A stretch of DNA of 50,374 nt from Actinomadura alba. GTDB lineage: Bacteria; Actinomycetota; Actinomycetes; Streptosporangiales; Streptosporangiaceae. The position numbers and the translations under genes are program-made. Positions 16,205-24,604 of the stretch are shown one piece after another (the first letter of the stretch is position 1; each line of letters opens with the position of its first letter). Under the pieces are notes generated by a model. It did not search any database. It had not been told where the DNA came from and saw only the letters and a list, made by a program, of their open reading frames with translations. Location of the stretch: assembly GCF_014323705.1 (NCBI RefSeq), contig NZ_JABVEC010000047.1, positions 1 through 50,374 on the forward strand, written 5' to 3'.

Positions 16205-17002
16205 ATGGACGCCCAACGCATGAACGCCGACCTGCCGGACCCGGCCCTGGAACCCCGCTGCCAGGTCATCGAGCTGAGGCAGTACACGCTGCATCCCGGC
16301 CGGCGGGACGTACTCATCGAACTCTTCGACCGGCGGTTCGTCGAGACGCAGGAGGCCGTCGGCATCAGCGTCATCGGCCAGTTCCGCGATGTGGACGCGC
16401 CCGACCGGTTCGTCTGGGTGCGCGGCTTTGCGGACATGCGGGCCCGGACCGAGGCGCTGACGGCGTTCTACGTCGAAGGCACCGCCTGGAAGAGGCATCG
16501 GGACGCTGCGGTGGCCACGATGATCGACAGCGACGATGTGCTGCTGCTCCGCCCGGTAGGCAGCGGGGCGGGGCTTCCGCCCGCCGGGTCCGCGTTCCCG
16601 CCCGCCGGCTCCGTCCGGCCCGCGGTGGGCGCCGGAGAGCCGCCCGCGTCCCGCGTCATGGTCACGATCTATCACCGGGACGCGCCGGTCGACGATCACT
16701 TCGCCGGTTTCTTCCGCGACCGTGTGGCACCGCTGATGGCCGAGACGGGGGCGCGGCCGCTGGCCTGCTTCCAGACCGAGCACGCGGAGAACACGTATCC
16801 GGCGCTGCCGGTGCGGACCGGTGAGAACGTCTTCGTGTGGTTCGCCTCGTTCGCCGATGCCGCCGAGCAGGCCGAACACGAGAGGCTTCTGCGCGGATCC
16901 GGCGCGTGGACCGAAGAGGTGCTTCCGGAACTGTCGGCGCTGCTGAAGTGCCCACCGCAGCACATCACCCTGACGCCCACGGCGCGATCGCGACTACGCT
17001 GA
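16205..17002 (+). CDS. NIPSNAP-family protein
   Basis: A 265-residue protein with two ferredoxin-like halves. The first contains VIELRQYTLHPGRRDVLIELFDRRF, then FVWVRGFADMRARTEAL, a clear NIPSNAP signature. After a Pro/Ala/Gly linker (AGLPPAGSAFPPAGS), the second half repeats the fold (MVTIYHRDAPVDDHFAGFF, then VFVWFASFADAAEQ). NIPSNAP proteins are often linked to oxidoreductases or stress, with no fixed reaction. The ATG at 16205 has no Shine-Dalgarno sequence, so it may be leaderless. Its divergent partner is an FtrA-like regulator that may control it. Confidence 0.88.
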   Translation: MDAQRMNADLPDPALEPRCQVIELRQYTLHPGRRDVLIELFDRRFVETQEAVGISVIGQFRDVDAPDRFVWVRGFADMRARTEALTAFYVEGTAWKRHRDAAVATMIDSDDVLLLRPVGSGAGLPPAGSAFPPAGSVRPAVGAGEPPASRVMVTIYHRDAPVDDHFAGFFRDRVAPLMAETGARPLACFQTEHAENTYPALPVRTGENVFVWFASFADAAEQAEHERLLRGSGAWTEEVLPELSALLKCPPQHITLTPTARSRLR

Positions 17003-17156
17003 CCGGACCAGGGCCGGGCCGAAGCCGCACCGGGTGTCGTGGGGCGCCGGCGGCATACTCCCTTCTGAAGTCCGCCGTGAGTGCGTGAACTCGACGGGGC
17101 CCATGTGGCGATACAGGGTGTTCCCATCCCCCTCACCGGAAGGGCGTCATGACCAG

Positions 17157-17774
17157 ATGCTCCCGGCCGCGGTGCACCCGGTGTCCGCGGTGATCTCTGA
17201 GCGGCTCGTTCAGCCGGACTCGGACGCCCGGCTGATCGTGGCGTCGCGCCATGATCCCGAGGTGTTCGCCGAGCTGTTCGACCGCTACAGCGCCATGCTC
17301 TACCGGTACGTCGCGAAGCGACTCGGTCCCGAGGTCGCCGACGACCTCGTCGGCGAGACGTTCCTCGTCGCGTTCCAGAAGCGGCACCGGTACGACGCCG
17401 AGCATCACGACGCGCGGCCATGGCTCTTCGGCATCATCACCAAGCTGATCTCACGCCACCGCAGGACCGAGGCTGCCCGTTACCGGGCGGTGGAGCGCAG
17501 CCCGCGGGAGGTCGTCACCGAGGGACCGGCCGACCGGGTGGCCGTCGGAGTCTCCGCGGCCGCGACCCGTCCCGCGCTGGCCGGCGCGCTCGCCGGACTC
17601 TCCAGGGGCGATCGCGACGTGCTGCTGCTCGTCGCCTGGGCCGACCTGTCGTACGCCGAGACCGCCGACGCGCTCGGCATCCCGGTCGGGACGGTGCGAT
17701 CGCGGCTCAACCGGGCCCGCCGGAAAGTACGCGCCGCCCTTGGCGACACCAACCCCCTGCTCGACGAGGAGTGA
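17157..17774 (+). CDS. ECF RNA polymerase sigma factor
   Basis: A sigma-70-family factor of about 205 residues. Region 2 is VFAELFDRYSAMLYRYVAKR, then ADDLVGETFLVAFQKRHRYD and ARPWLFGIITKLISRHRR. Region 4 is LSRGDRDVLLLVAWADLSYA, then ETADALGIPVGTVRSRLNRARRKVRAAL. The ATG at 17157 is used because the upstream in-frame sequence does not look like protein. GGAAGGG lies 12 nt upstream, and a GTG a few codons later is possible. It is coupled to a CU044_5270-type membrane protein gene 2 nt downstream. Its layout and sequence closely parallel the second sigma pair at 18997-20635, which suggests an ancestral duplication. Confidence 0.9.
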   Translation: MLPAAVHPVSAVISERLVQPDSDARLIVASRHDPEVFAELFDRYSAMLYRYVAKRLGPEVADDLVGETFLVAFQKRHRYDAEHHDARPWLFGIITKLISRHRRTEAARYRAVERSPREVVTEGPADRVAVGVSAAATRPALAGALAGLSRGDRDVLLLVAWADLSYAETADALGIPVGTVRSRLNRARRKVRAALGDTNPLLDEE

Positions 17775-17776
17775 CC

Positions 17777-18817
17777 ATGGACGACCTCAAGATGCTCGGC
17801 GACCTCGGTCGTCACCTCGACGAAGAGCCGCCCGCCGCCCTCGCCGCGCAGCGCGAGCGCCTCGCCGAAGCGATCCGGGGCGGGCGGTCACGGGGCGGGC
17901 GGCGGTCACGGCGCCGCCTGGCATGGTCCGGCGGAAGCCGGCCGATCCTGGGGCTCGCCGCGCTGGGGACGGCAGCGGCGATCGGCATCCCGGTCATGCT
18001 GATATCCGGCGGGAGCGGGAGTTCGGTGCAGTCGACCGCGACGGGCGGACCGGCCGTGACCGTCGCGGGATCCGGCCCCGCCATCCAGTCCGACACCGCT
18101 CCCCGCCCGGACCAGTTCGTATACGTCGAGACCCGTCAGCAGTACGAGTCCTGCCGGGTGGTCACGTCGGAATGCAGACTGGACCCCGCCTCGATGCGAC
18201 GGGTCTGGCTGTCGGCCGACGGTACCCGGGACGGCCGTATTGAGCAGAAGACGGCGGGCCGGCCCATGTCGGCCACCGTGCCGGGCTGCCGGAACGGCAA
18301 GCAAACTCAGCTCCTCCCCGAGAAGAAGGCCGCGGGCAGGCCCGGAGGGCCGATGGTCAGGGTGACCGAGAGCTGCACTCCCCATCCGGCCGACCACAGC
18401 GGGCTGCCGAAGGACCCCACGGGCATGCGGAACCACCTCTACGACCAGAGCGACGGCGGGCGGTCCCGAGAGGAGCTGATGTTCAAGGCCGTGGGTGAGG
18501 TGGCACGGGAGTCCTACGTGCCGGCGAAGGTACGGAAGGCGCTCTTCACCGCGGCGTCGCGGATCCCGGGGGTCACCCGCGATCCCAAGGCCGTGGACCC
18601 GGGCGGTCGACGTGCAGTCCGGCTCGCGTTCACCTCGCCCTACGACGGAGTACGCAGGGAGTACTTCTTCGACCCAGCGAGCTATCAGTACCTCGGTACC
18701 CGTGCGGTCGCCACGAAGGATGTGCCGGGGAGCGGTACGAAGAAGGGTGAGGTGACCGGCTCGGCGGCTGTATGGCGGCTGGTCGTCGTCGACAGGGCCG
18801 GCCAGTTGCCGGACTGA
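17777..18817 (+). CDS. CU044_5270-family membrane protein, probable anti-sigma partner
   Basis: A 346-residue single-pass membrane protein. A short N-terminal cytoplasmic module (MDDLKMLGDLGRHLDEEPPA) is followed by an Arg-rich stretch and a membrane helix at about 55-77 (GLAALGTAAAIGIPVMLISG). The outer domain (PDQFVYVETRQQYESCRV, and later DPASYQYLGTRAV) is typical of CU044_5270 proteins, with Cys residues that may form disulfides. The ATG at 17777 follows the sigma stop by 2 nt and uses a GAGGAG site inside the sigma gene. Family members always sit beside ECF factors, so a role in controlling the upstream sigma is likely. Confidence 0.88.
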   Translation: MDDLKMLGDLGRHLDEEPPAALAAQRERLAEAIRGGRSRGGRRSRRRLAWSGGSRPILGLAALGTAAAIGIPVMLISGGSGSSVQSTATGGPAVTVAGSGPAIQSDTAPRPDQFVYVETRQQYESCRVVTSECRLDPASMRRVWLSADGTRDGRIEQKTAGRPMSATVPGCRNGKQTQLLPEKKAAGRPGGPMVRVTESCTPHPADHSGLPKDPTGMRNHLYDQSDGGRSREELMFKAVGEVARESYVPAKVRKALFTAASRIPGVTRDPKAVDPGGRRAVRLAFTSPYDGVRREYFFDPASYQYLGTRAVATKDVPGSGTKKGEVTGSAAVWRLVVVDRAGQLPD

Positions 18818-18838
18818 TCCGTCCGGGTGAGCCCGACG

Positions 18839-18885
18839 GCCGGAGCCCGCCGTCCCGCCGTATGGCGCGGGACGTCGGCTCCGGC
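18839..18885. terminator. Large hairpin downstream of the first sigma operon
   Basis: GCCGGAGCC (18839-18847) pairs with GGCTCCGGC (18877-18885), and an inner GTCCCGC/GCGGGAC pair strengthens the stem. It lies just after the CU044_5270-type gene and is a plausible intrinsic terminator without a U-tract. Confidence 0.6.
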
Positions 18886-18996
18886 CCGAAGGCGCCGAGA
18901 AGGGTCACCGGCCTTGCGGGCGAGTACGTGTGTGAGCGCTGACCATGGCCGCGAACCCGCGGTCCACCGCAACCCACGCACGGACGGGAGCCGCGT

Positions 18997-19617
18997 ATGA
19001 CCGGCCCGGCTCGCGTCGTCGCGCCGAACCCCTCCGCCGATGACGACGCCGAACTGATCGAAGCCTCGCGGCTGCGGCCCGAGCGATTCGCCGCGATCTT
19101 CGACAGATACTTCACGGAGATCCACCGGTACGTCGACCGGCGGCTCGGGGCCGATGCCGCCGACGACATCGCCGCCGAGACCTTCCTGGTGGCCTTCCGC
19201 AAGCGGGACCGCTTCGACCCGGCCCGGGACTCGGCCCGGCCCTGGTTGTACGGCATCGCGACCCGCCTGGTGAGCAGGCATCGCAGAAACGAATCACGCC
19301 GGTACCGCGCCCTGGCGCGGGTCGGCGTCGACCCGCACGCCGAAGGCCCCGAGGACAGGGTGGCCGCGCGGGTGACGGCGTCCGGGACCGGTTTCCAGCT
19401 GAGCTCGGCGCTGGCCGGGCTGTCCCGCGGCGACCGCGACGTCCTGCTGCTGGTCGCGCTGGGCGACCTCACGTACGAGGAGGTCGCGCAGGCGCTCGGA
19501 ATCGCGTACGGGACGGTCTGTTCCCGGCTGAGCCGCGCGCGGAGAAAGGTACGAGCCGCGCTGGGCGACCTGGGCGACCTGGGCGGGCGAAAGGGGGGCG
19601 AGGAGAACCATGGATGA
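18997..19617 (+). CDS. ECF RNA polymerase sigma factor (second copy)
   Basis: A 206-residue ECF factor. Region 2 contains RFAAIFDRYFTEIHRYVDRR, then ADDIAAETFLVAFRKRDRFD and SARPWLYGIATRLVSRHRR. Region 4 contains LSRGDRDVLLLVALGDLTYE, then EVAQALGIAYGTVCSRLSRARRKVRAAL. It is a close relative of the factor at 17157-17774. The C-terminus has a slippage-prone LGDLGDLGG repeat. The gene overlaps the following LCP gene by 8 nt, implying translational coupling. The paralogue's partner is a CU044_5270 protein, whereas this one is paired with an LCP-domain enzyme. Confidence 0.93.
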   Translation: MTGPARVVAPNPSADDDAELIEASRLRPERFAAIFDRYFTEIHRYVDRRLGADAADDIAAETFLVAFRKRDRFDPARDSARPWLYGIATRLVSRHRRNESRRYRALARVGVDPHAEGPEDRVAARVTASGTGFQLSSALAGLSRGDRDVLLLVALGDLTYEEVAQALGIAYGTVCSRLSRARRKVRAALGDLGDLGGRKGGEENHG

Positions 19618-20635
19618 GCTGAAGATGATCGGCGACCTGCTCACGCCGGAGCGACCCGCGTCGGGGCAGGTCATCGCCGACGCGCGGGGACGACTGCTGG
19701 ACGAGGCTCGTACCGCGAACCGGTTCGCCCGGCTGCTGAGATCAGGACGCGTCTGGCTGACACTCGCGCTGATCTCCGGTGTCACCGCCGCCCTCGCGAT
19801 CGTCCCGACCGTGCTGCTCGGCGGAGAGCGTTCCGTCGAGGCCCCGCCGGGGACCCGCCCGGCGAAGCCGGGGAAGGCGCTGAACGTGCTGGTGGTCGGC
19901 TCCGACCGCAGGCTCGGCGCCCCCGGTGCCCGCGCCGACACGATGATCCTTCTGCACCTCTCGGCGGACCGGAAGAGCCTCAAGGGGGTCAGCCTGCCCC
20001 GCGATCTGATGGTACGGATCCCGGCCTGCGAGTCGCCGTCCGGTGCGGCCGTCCGGGGTCACCTCGGCTTGATCGGTTCGGCGTTCACCACGGGTGGGCT
20101 GACCTGCGCGTGGAAGACGGTGGAGTCGGTGACCGGCGTCCGTGTCGACCACGCGATGGCGATCGACTACACCGGGTTCAAGGGCATGGTGGACGCGCTC
20201 GGCGGCGTCGAGATTAGGCTGCCGAGCGCGGTCGACGACCCGTACTCCGGGCTGCGGCTGCCGGCCGGCCGGCACGTCGTCCGGGGTGAGCAGGCACTGG
20301 CCTACGTGCGCACCCGCCGTGGCATCGAGGACGGATCGGACCTGGCCCGGATCAAGAACCAGCAGCGGTTCCTGGCCGCCATGCTGTCGAAGGCCGGCGA
20401 CTCGCTGACCGACCCGGCCCGGCTGTACGCGTTCCTTCGAGCGGCCGACAAGGCGATCGAGGCCGACCCGAAGCTGGACCTGACGACGATGTACGCCATC
20501 GCGCGCGGCGCCAAGGTGACCGAGACCGGCGGCGCCACGTTCGTGACAGCGCCCTTCAGCCCGTATCCGGCCGACCCGAACCGAATCCAGCTGAAGGCCG
20601 GCGCCGCCGAGCGGCTGTTCGTCTCCCTGCGTTAG
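19610..20635 (+). CDS. LCP-family protein with anti-sigma-like N-terminal module
   Basis: A 341-residue membrane-anchored protein. Residues 1-33 (MDELKMIGDLLTPERPASGQ...) closely match the N-terminus of the CU044_5270 partner of the paralogous sigma factor. A membrane helix follows at about 48-70. The outer part is a LytR-CpsA-Psr domain: LNVLVVGSDRR, DTMILLHLSADRKSLKGVSLPRDL, GGVEIRLPSAVDD, and GEQALAYVRTR with later RIKNQQRFL. LCP enzymes transfer undecaprenyl-linked polymers to the cell wall; the Arg and Asp residues expected for lipid and metal binding are present. It overlaps the sigma gene by 8 nt. It may combine wall-polymer transfer with control of that sigma. Confidence 0.9.
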   Translation: MDELKMIGDLLTPERPASGQVIADARGRLLDEARTANRFARLLRSGRVWLTLALISGVTAALAIVPTVLLGGERSVEAPPGTRPAKPGKALNVLVVGSDRRLGAPGARADTMILLHLSADRKSLKGVSLPRDLMVRIPACESPSGAAVRGHLGLIGSAFTTGGLTCAWKTVESVTGVRVDHAMAIDYTGFKGMVDALGGVEIRLPSAVDDPYSGLRLPAGRHVVRGEQALAYVRTRRGIEDGSDLARIKNQQRFLAAMLSKAGDSLTDPARLYAFLRAADKAIEADPKLDLTTMYAIARGAKVTETGGATFVTAPFSPYPADPNRIQLKAGAAERLFVSLR

Positions 20636-20661
20636 GAGGCGCGCAGCCGCCCAGTGGGTAC

Positions 20662-20696
20662 GGATCGGCCGCCGCTCGGGTGCCGGCGGCCGATCC
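20662..20696. terminator. Bidirectional hairpin terminator
   Basis: A perfect 13-bp stem, GGATCGGCCGCCG (20662-20674) with its complement at 20684-20696, encloses a 9-nt loop. It sits between the convergent LCP and kinase genes. Confidence 0.75.
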
Positions 20697-20729
20697 GCCG
20701 GTCCTTGGCCCGCGATCGGTGATCTCGGG

Positions 20730-22613
20730 TCAGGACCGGGGCGTGAGCGTGACGTCCTTGATGGTGATGCTCCGGTTGGGGCGGCCGGCACCGTCGGACT
20801 CGCTGTCGTCCGTGCCGTGGGCGGCGAGGTCTTCGACGACCTTGAGACTGGAGACGACCTTGCCGAAGACGGTGTAGTTCCCCGACAGCTCCTCGATGTC
20901 GTCGTAGACGATGAAGAACTGGCTGCCGTTGGTGTCGGTCCGTTCGCTCCGGGACATCGCGACCGTGCCCCGCGGGTAGTCGGCGGCGCCGCGGTTCTCG
21001 TCGGCGAAGCGGTAACCGGGCCCGCCGGTGCCCTTTCCACCGGGATCCCCGCACTGCAATATGCGCAGAGCCGTGACCGTGCTCAGCCGGTGGCACGACA
21101 GCGAGTCGTAGAAACCGCGCTCGGCCAGATGGGCGAACGAGTTGACCGTGCACGGGGCCTTCGCGGCGTCCAGATCCATGACGATGGTGCCGCGGCTCGT
21201 CGCCATGCTCGCGCGCACCGTCCCGCTGTACTTCGGCCGTGGCGGAGGCGTGCCCGCCGCCCGCTGGTCGGGCTCCGTCCCGGCGAGCGGTGGCAGGTAC
21301 GTGCATGCCGCGGTGGTCGTGCTCGGCGCACCACTTGCCGTCTGGGCACCACTGGCCGTCCGGCCGCTCTGCCCGCCGTTCCCCTCGTCCAGGACCTGGT
21401 CAAGGATGACGGCCGTTCCGACGCCGACGACGAGCGCGGCGACGGCCACGCCTGCGGCGATGGCGGCGGTCCGCCCGGAACCTCGCCGCTGCGGTCGGAC
21501 GGGAACCGGATACGGCGGCGCCGGTGTCGTGGACGGTGTCGTGGCCGCGTTCGACGCCGGTACGAACGCAGGTGCCACGTACGGCGGTTGCCCGTACGGC
21601 GGCTGTGCGTACGGCGGTTGCCCGTACGGCGGCTGTGCGTACGGCTGCTGTCCGAACGGCGCCGGGGCGGACGGCGCCGGGGCGGACGGAGGCGGTGCGG
21701 ACGGAGGCGGTGCGGACGAGGGCGACGGAGGAGAGGCCGGCGCGGTAGCGGATGACGGTGGCGTCAGCCTGGCTGCGGTGACCGTTCCCGAGGTGAGCAG
21801 GTCCTCCTGCTCCGCACTCCCGAGGAGGGCCAGCAGGACGTGCCGGGCGGTCGGCCGGCGGTCCGGGTCCTTTTCCAGGCAGGTCGAGATCACCTCCCGC
21901 AGGCGCCCGGTGAGGCGGCCCAGGTCGGGCGGGTCGTTGACGATCCGGGTGATGACGGCGGGGATGGTGTCGTTGCCGAAGGGCGGCCGGCCGTTGGCGG
22001 CGGCGGCGATCGTGCACGCCCAGGCGAAGAGGTCCAGCGGCGGTTGAGCGGGTGCGCCGGCGAGCTGCTCGGGAGCCATGTACGAGGGCGTGCCGATCGC
22101 GCCGCTCGCGGTCATGGCGGTGGCGTCGAGCGGCCGGGCTATCCCGAAGTCGATGACCCGTGGGCCGCTCGAGCCGATGAGCACGTTTCCGGGCTTGAAG
22201 TCACGATGGACGACTCCCGCCTCATGGATGGCGGCGAGCGCGGTCGCGGTGCCGATGGCCAGCCGCTCCAGGTCGGTCCCGCCGAGGTCCCGACCTTCAC
22301 TGATCAGCTGCTGCAAAGACGGCCCGTCGACGTACTCGCTGACGATGTACGGGTGCTCGGCCGTCACGTCGGAGGCGAGGATCCGCGCGGTGCAGAACGG
22401 CGCGACCCGCTCCACGGCGGCGAGCTCACGCCGGAAGCGCCGCAGCGTGTGCGGGTCGGCCACGACCCATGAGTGCAGCAGCTTGACCGCGACCTTCTCG
22501 CCGGTGTCGGAGACACCGAGGAAGACGGTGCCCTGGGCGCCTTCCCCGAGCCGCCCCGTCAGCGTGAAACCTCCGACCGTCGCCGGATCGGTCGGTCGCA
22601 ATGGGCCGATCAA
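20730..22613 (-). CDS. Transmembrane Ser/Thr kinase with external cyclophilin domain
   Basis: A 627-residue fusion. The N-terminal Hanks-type kinase has GRLGEGAQGTV, Lys44 in VAVK, HRDFKPGN (136-143) and the metal-binding DFG (155-157). A Pro-rich linker with YGQPPYAQPP repeats leads to one membrane helix (about 383-403). The extracellular C-terminus (about 470-625) is a cyclophilin-type prolyl isomerase, with CHRL, LQCGDPGG, GTVAMSR, TNGSQFFI and YTVFGKV. The HR and QFF residues known to matter in cyclophilins are kept. The start is taken as the TTG at 22613, because GGAGG (22619-22623) lies 5 nt before it and family members begin at this point. GTG 22619 and ATG 22718 are alternatives. Confidence 0.9.
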   Translation of the reverse strand: MIGPLRPTDPATVGGFTLTGRLGEGAQGTVFLGVSDTGEKVAVKLLHSWVVADPHTLRRFRRELAAVERVAPFCTARILASDVTAEHPYIVSEYVDGPSLQQLISEGRDLGGTDLERLAIGTATALAAIHEAGVVHRDFKPGNVLIGSSGPRVIDFGIARPLDATAMTASGAIGTPSYMAPEQLAGAPAQPPLDLFAWACTIAAAANGRPPFGNDTIPAVITRIVNDPPDLGRLTGRLREVISTCLEKDPDRRPTARHVLLALLGSAEQEDLLTSGTVTAARLTPPSSATAPASPPSPSSAPPPSAPPPSAPAPSAPAPFGQQPYAQPPYGQPPYAQPPYGQPPYVAPAFVPASNAATTPSTTPAPPYPVPVRPQRRGSGRTAAIAAGVAVAALVVGVGTAVILDQVLDEGNGGQSGRTASGAQTASGAPSTTTAACTYLPPLAGTEPDQRAAGTPPPRPKYSGTVRASMATSRGTIVMDLDAAKAPCTVNSFAHLAERGFYDSLSCHRLSTVTALRILQCGDPGGKGTGGPGYRFADENRGAADYPRGTVAMSRSERTDTNGSQFFIVYDDIEELSGNYTVFGKVVSSLKVVEDLAAHGTDDSESDGAGRPNRSITIKDVTLTPRS

Positions 22614-22658
22614 GGCCACCTCCGGTCGCAATGTTCGTGTCGCACTGGTGGTGTCGCA
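22595..22658. repeat. Four GTCGCA repeats around the kinase start
   Basis: On the plus strand, GTCGCA occurs at 22595, 22625, 22639 and 22653; three copies continue as GTCGCAATG. Intervals are 30, 14 and 14 bp. They cover the ribosome-binding site and the immediate upstream region of the kinase gene and could be binding sites for a regulator. Confidence 0.6.
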
Positions 22659-22739
22659 ATGGGCGTTTCGCCTGGGCGCTCGACGGAAGCCTACGGTGAT
22701 CGCCAACCGCTCGGCCACGCCGTCTCCGCACGCCGACCG

Positions 22740-22844
22740 TCGCCCATGTCGCTCGACCTGTCCCGCGCCTCGCCAGACCTGCGATGTCAGTGGATCAAGG
22801 ATCGTGGCACCTCCAGCAACCCCGATCCTTGATCAAATCCCTAG
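22740..22844. repeat. 105-bp direct repeat, copy 1
   Basis: This matches 23171-23275 at 104 of 105 positions (G at 22790 versus C at 23221). Each copy contains a perfect inverted repeat, GATCAAGGATCG paired with CGATCCTTGATC across an 18-nt loop. No protein is encoded. It looks like a dispersed hairpin repeat. Confidence 0.92.
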
Positions 22845-22956
22845 CCCCCGCTCGGGCGTTCCGGTTTGGTGCTGTGCAGGGTCATTGGACAAGTTCGCTG
22901 AGGGGCGTCGCCGGGTGCTGGGTCGCTCGCCGGCACCCCTGTGCTCTGCGAATAAG

Positions 22957-23074
22957 TGCATGATCACGCCTGGACGGCCACCACCCATAAGCCCACAAGA
23001 ACCCCCACAACCGTGATCATGCAGTTAATCGCGCCGCAACGCCCTCCTATAGCGCGAACAACTGCGTGATCACG
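22957..23074. repeat. Cluster of TGATCA-centred palindromic repeats
   Basis: TGCATGATCACG (22957-22968) is inverted at 23012-23023 as CGTGATCATGCA, and a variant, GCGTGATCACG, follows at 23064-23074. The flanks (GCGAATAAG, GCGAACAAC) are also similar to each other. The same element forms a longer hairpin at 26910-26963. The rest of 22845-23170 shows no gene. Confidence 0.8.
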
Positions 23075-23170
23075 ACGGGGAAGAGGGCTAACCCGCCCGG
23101 CGCTTCCCCGGCACGGCGACTCGTGCAGCGTCAACTCCATGTCGACCGGCGCCGGGCCACGCGGGGCCCA

Positions 23171-23275
23171 TCGCCCATGTCGCTCGACCTGTCCCGCGCC
23201 TCGCCAGACCTGCGATGTCACTGGATCAAGGATCGTGGCACCTCCAGCAACCCCGATCCTTGATCAAATCCCTAG
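23171..23275. repeat. 105-bp direct repeat, copy 2
   Basis: This is the second copy of the element at 22740-22844, 431 bp away in the same orientation with one mismatch. The TGATCA palindromes lie between the two copies. Confidence 0.92.
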
Positions 23276-23428
23276 AGGGCGGGCAGGTCCTCCTGGCCAC
23301 GGCCGACAGCCGCGGACGCAAAGGAACTCGTGAGGTGGCGCACCAGCACGACCCTAGAAGAAATAAGTAGAAATAATCGGACTCAACAGTGTCCGTGGCC
23401 AACCTGCTCGACCGGAACGAACTCCTCC

Positions 23429-23520
23429 GACCGGCGGCGGTTCGATCTGACCGACGCGCAATGGGCGATCCTGCAGCCGCTACTGCCCGTTCCCAGACGG
23501 CCAGTTCCCCACACGGCCGT
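23429..23520 (+). pseudogene. IS5/IS4-type transposase N-terminal fragment
   Basis: The peptide DRRRFDLTDAQWAILQPLLP followed by VPRRP is the conserved N-terminal DUF4096-like start of actinobacterial IS5-family transposases. Coding similarity fades after about 23520 and the catalytic DDE domain is absent. No terminal inverted repeats could be identified, so only a fragment remains. Confidence 0.65.
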
Positions 23521-23578
23521 GCCGGCAGTCCGGCGTCCGTGCAGCCGCATCGGTGGGCCGTGCGTGAGACCCGTCCCG

Positions 23579-24604
23579 TCAGAAAAGAGTGTCGCCGTTC
23601 GTTCTGGCCACCTTGCGGATCTCCTCAGGAGAGGGACCTGTGATGTCGCGGAGCCTCGCGCCGGTCAGATTCGTTTTGAAAAGGTTCGCGCCGCTCAGGT
23701 CGGCGCCGGACAAGTCCGACCGGGACAGATTCGAGCCGTTCAGGATCGCGCCGACCAGGACCGCGTTGATGAGATCCGCGCCGGTCGGGGTCGCGCGGGC
23801 CAGGTACACGCGGGTCAGGTTCGCTTCGCTCAGTATCGCGCCGGTCAGATCCGCGTTGGCCAGGTTCGCGCCGGTCAGGTCGGCACCGGTCAGATTCGCA
23901 CCGGCCAACTTGGCACTGTGCAGATCCGTATTGGCCAGGTTCGCGCCGGCCAGGTCGGCACCGGTCAGATCCGCGTAGCGCAAATTCGCCCTGCTGAGGT
24001 CACCCTCGACGACCTGCGCGTGGGGCAATCGGACCCGGTGCAGATCAAGACGCCGGGATTCGCGCGCGCGGTCCAGACGAACGAGAACGGCCAGCGCCGC
24101 CTGTACATCGGTGGCGGGTTCCTCAGTGACCTCGGTGCCAGGAGCCGGGTCGTGTTCTCGAATCAAGGAGGTCAGGAGCGCGGTGATCGTCGGATCATCA
24201 CGGTCGGAGTCCGCTGCGATCCGCTCCAGGGTGTAGATGGCGCCCAGGCGAACGTCGCGCTTGTCCGAGCCGAGTTGTTCGACGGTTCTGGTGAAGCGAT
24301 CGGTCGCCTGGTTCTCTTGGGCGGTGCGGAGGGTCAGCGCGGTAGCGATCAGGCTTCCTGCGGTGAAGAGAACTCCGAACAGGATGCCGACGCTGTGGAG
24401 CTTCTGATGCATGCTCTGCCGTTGCCGGTGTATCAGTTCGACGCGCTCTTTGACCGAAAGCGTGTCGAGTTCGTCTTGCGTCGGCTCCGGGATCCGGATG
24501 GGCCGCAGTCGTCTTCGGGACGGCCGGCCCTCGAGATCCCCATCGGCGGCGTTGCCAATGCGGTCACCTGGTTCGAATTTGCCAGGAGTCTTCACTTTGC
24601 GCAC
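23579..24604 (-). CDS. Membrane-linked pentapeptide-repeat protein
   Basis: A protein of about 341 residues. The N-terminal part is basic, followed by LDTLSVKERVELIHRQRQ and a membrane helix (VGILFGVLFTAGSLIATALTL). A conserved middle segment has QATDRFTRTVEQLGSDKRDVRLGAIYTLERIA. The C-terminal half has about 24 pentapeptide repeats of A(D/N)L type, forming a right-handed quadrilateral beta helix. This domain order is a common actinobacterial family of unknown role. The start is uncertain: GTG at 24604 is used because upstream in-frame sequence, open to an ATG at 24997, lacks family similarity and overlaps a DUF397 remnant on the other strand. Confidence 0.85.
   Translation of the reverse strand: MRKVKTPGKFEPGDRIGNAADGDLEGRPSRRRLRPIRIPEPTQDELDTLSVKERVELIHRQRQSMHQKLHSVGILFGVLFTAGSLIATALTLRTAQENQATDRFTRTVEQLGSDKRDVRLGAIYTLERIAADSDRDDPTITALLTSLIREHDPAPGTEVTEEPATDVQAALAVLVRLDRARESRRLDLHRVRLPHAQVVEGDLSRANLRYADLTGADLAGANLANTDLHSAKLAGANLTGADLTGANLANADLTGAILSEANLTRVYLARATPTGADLINAVLVGAILNGSNLSRSDLSGADLSGANLFKTNLTGARLRDITGPSPEEIRKVARTNGDTLF

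Noticed and set aside
21400..22017. Highly repetitive V-R-T-A frame opposite the kinase linker
   Set aside because: It is the antisense reading of the YGQPP and Pro/Ser/Ala repeats of the kinase linker.
23640..24000. Apparent 15-bp tandem DNA repeats that might suggest a CRISPR or VNTR array
   Set aside because: They encode the pentapeptide repeats of the minus-strand protein; there are no spacers and the units diverge as coding sequence does.
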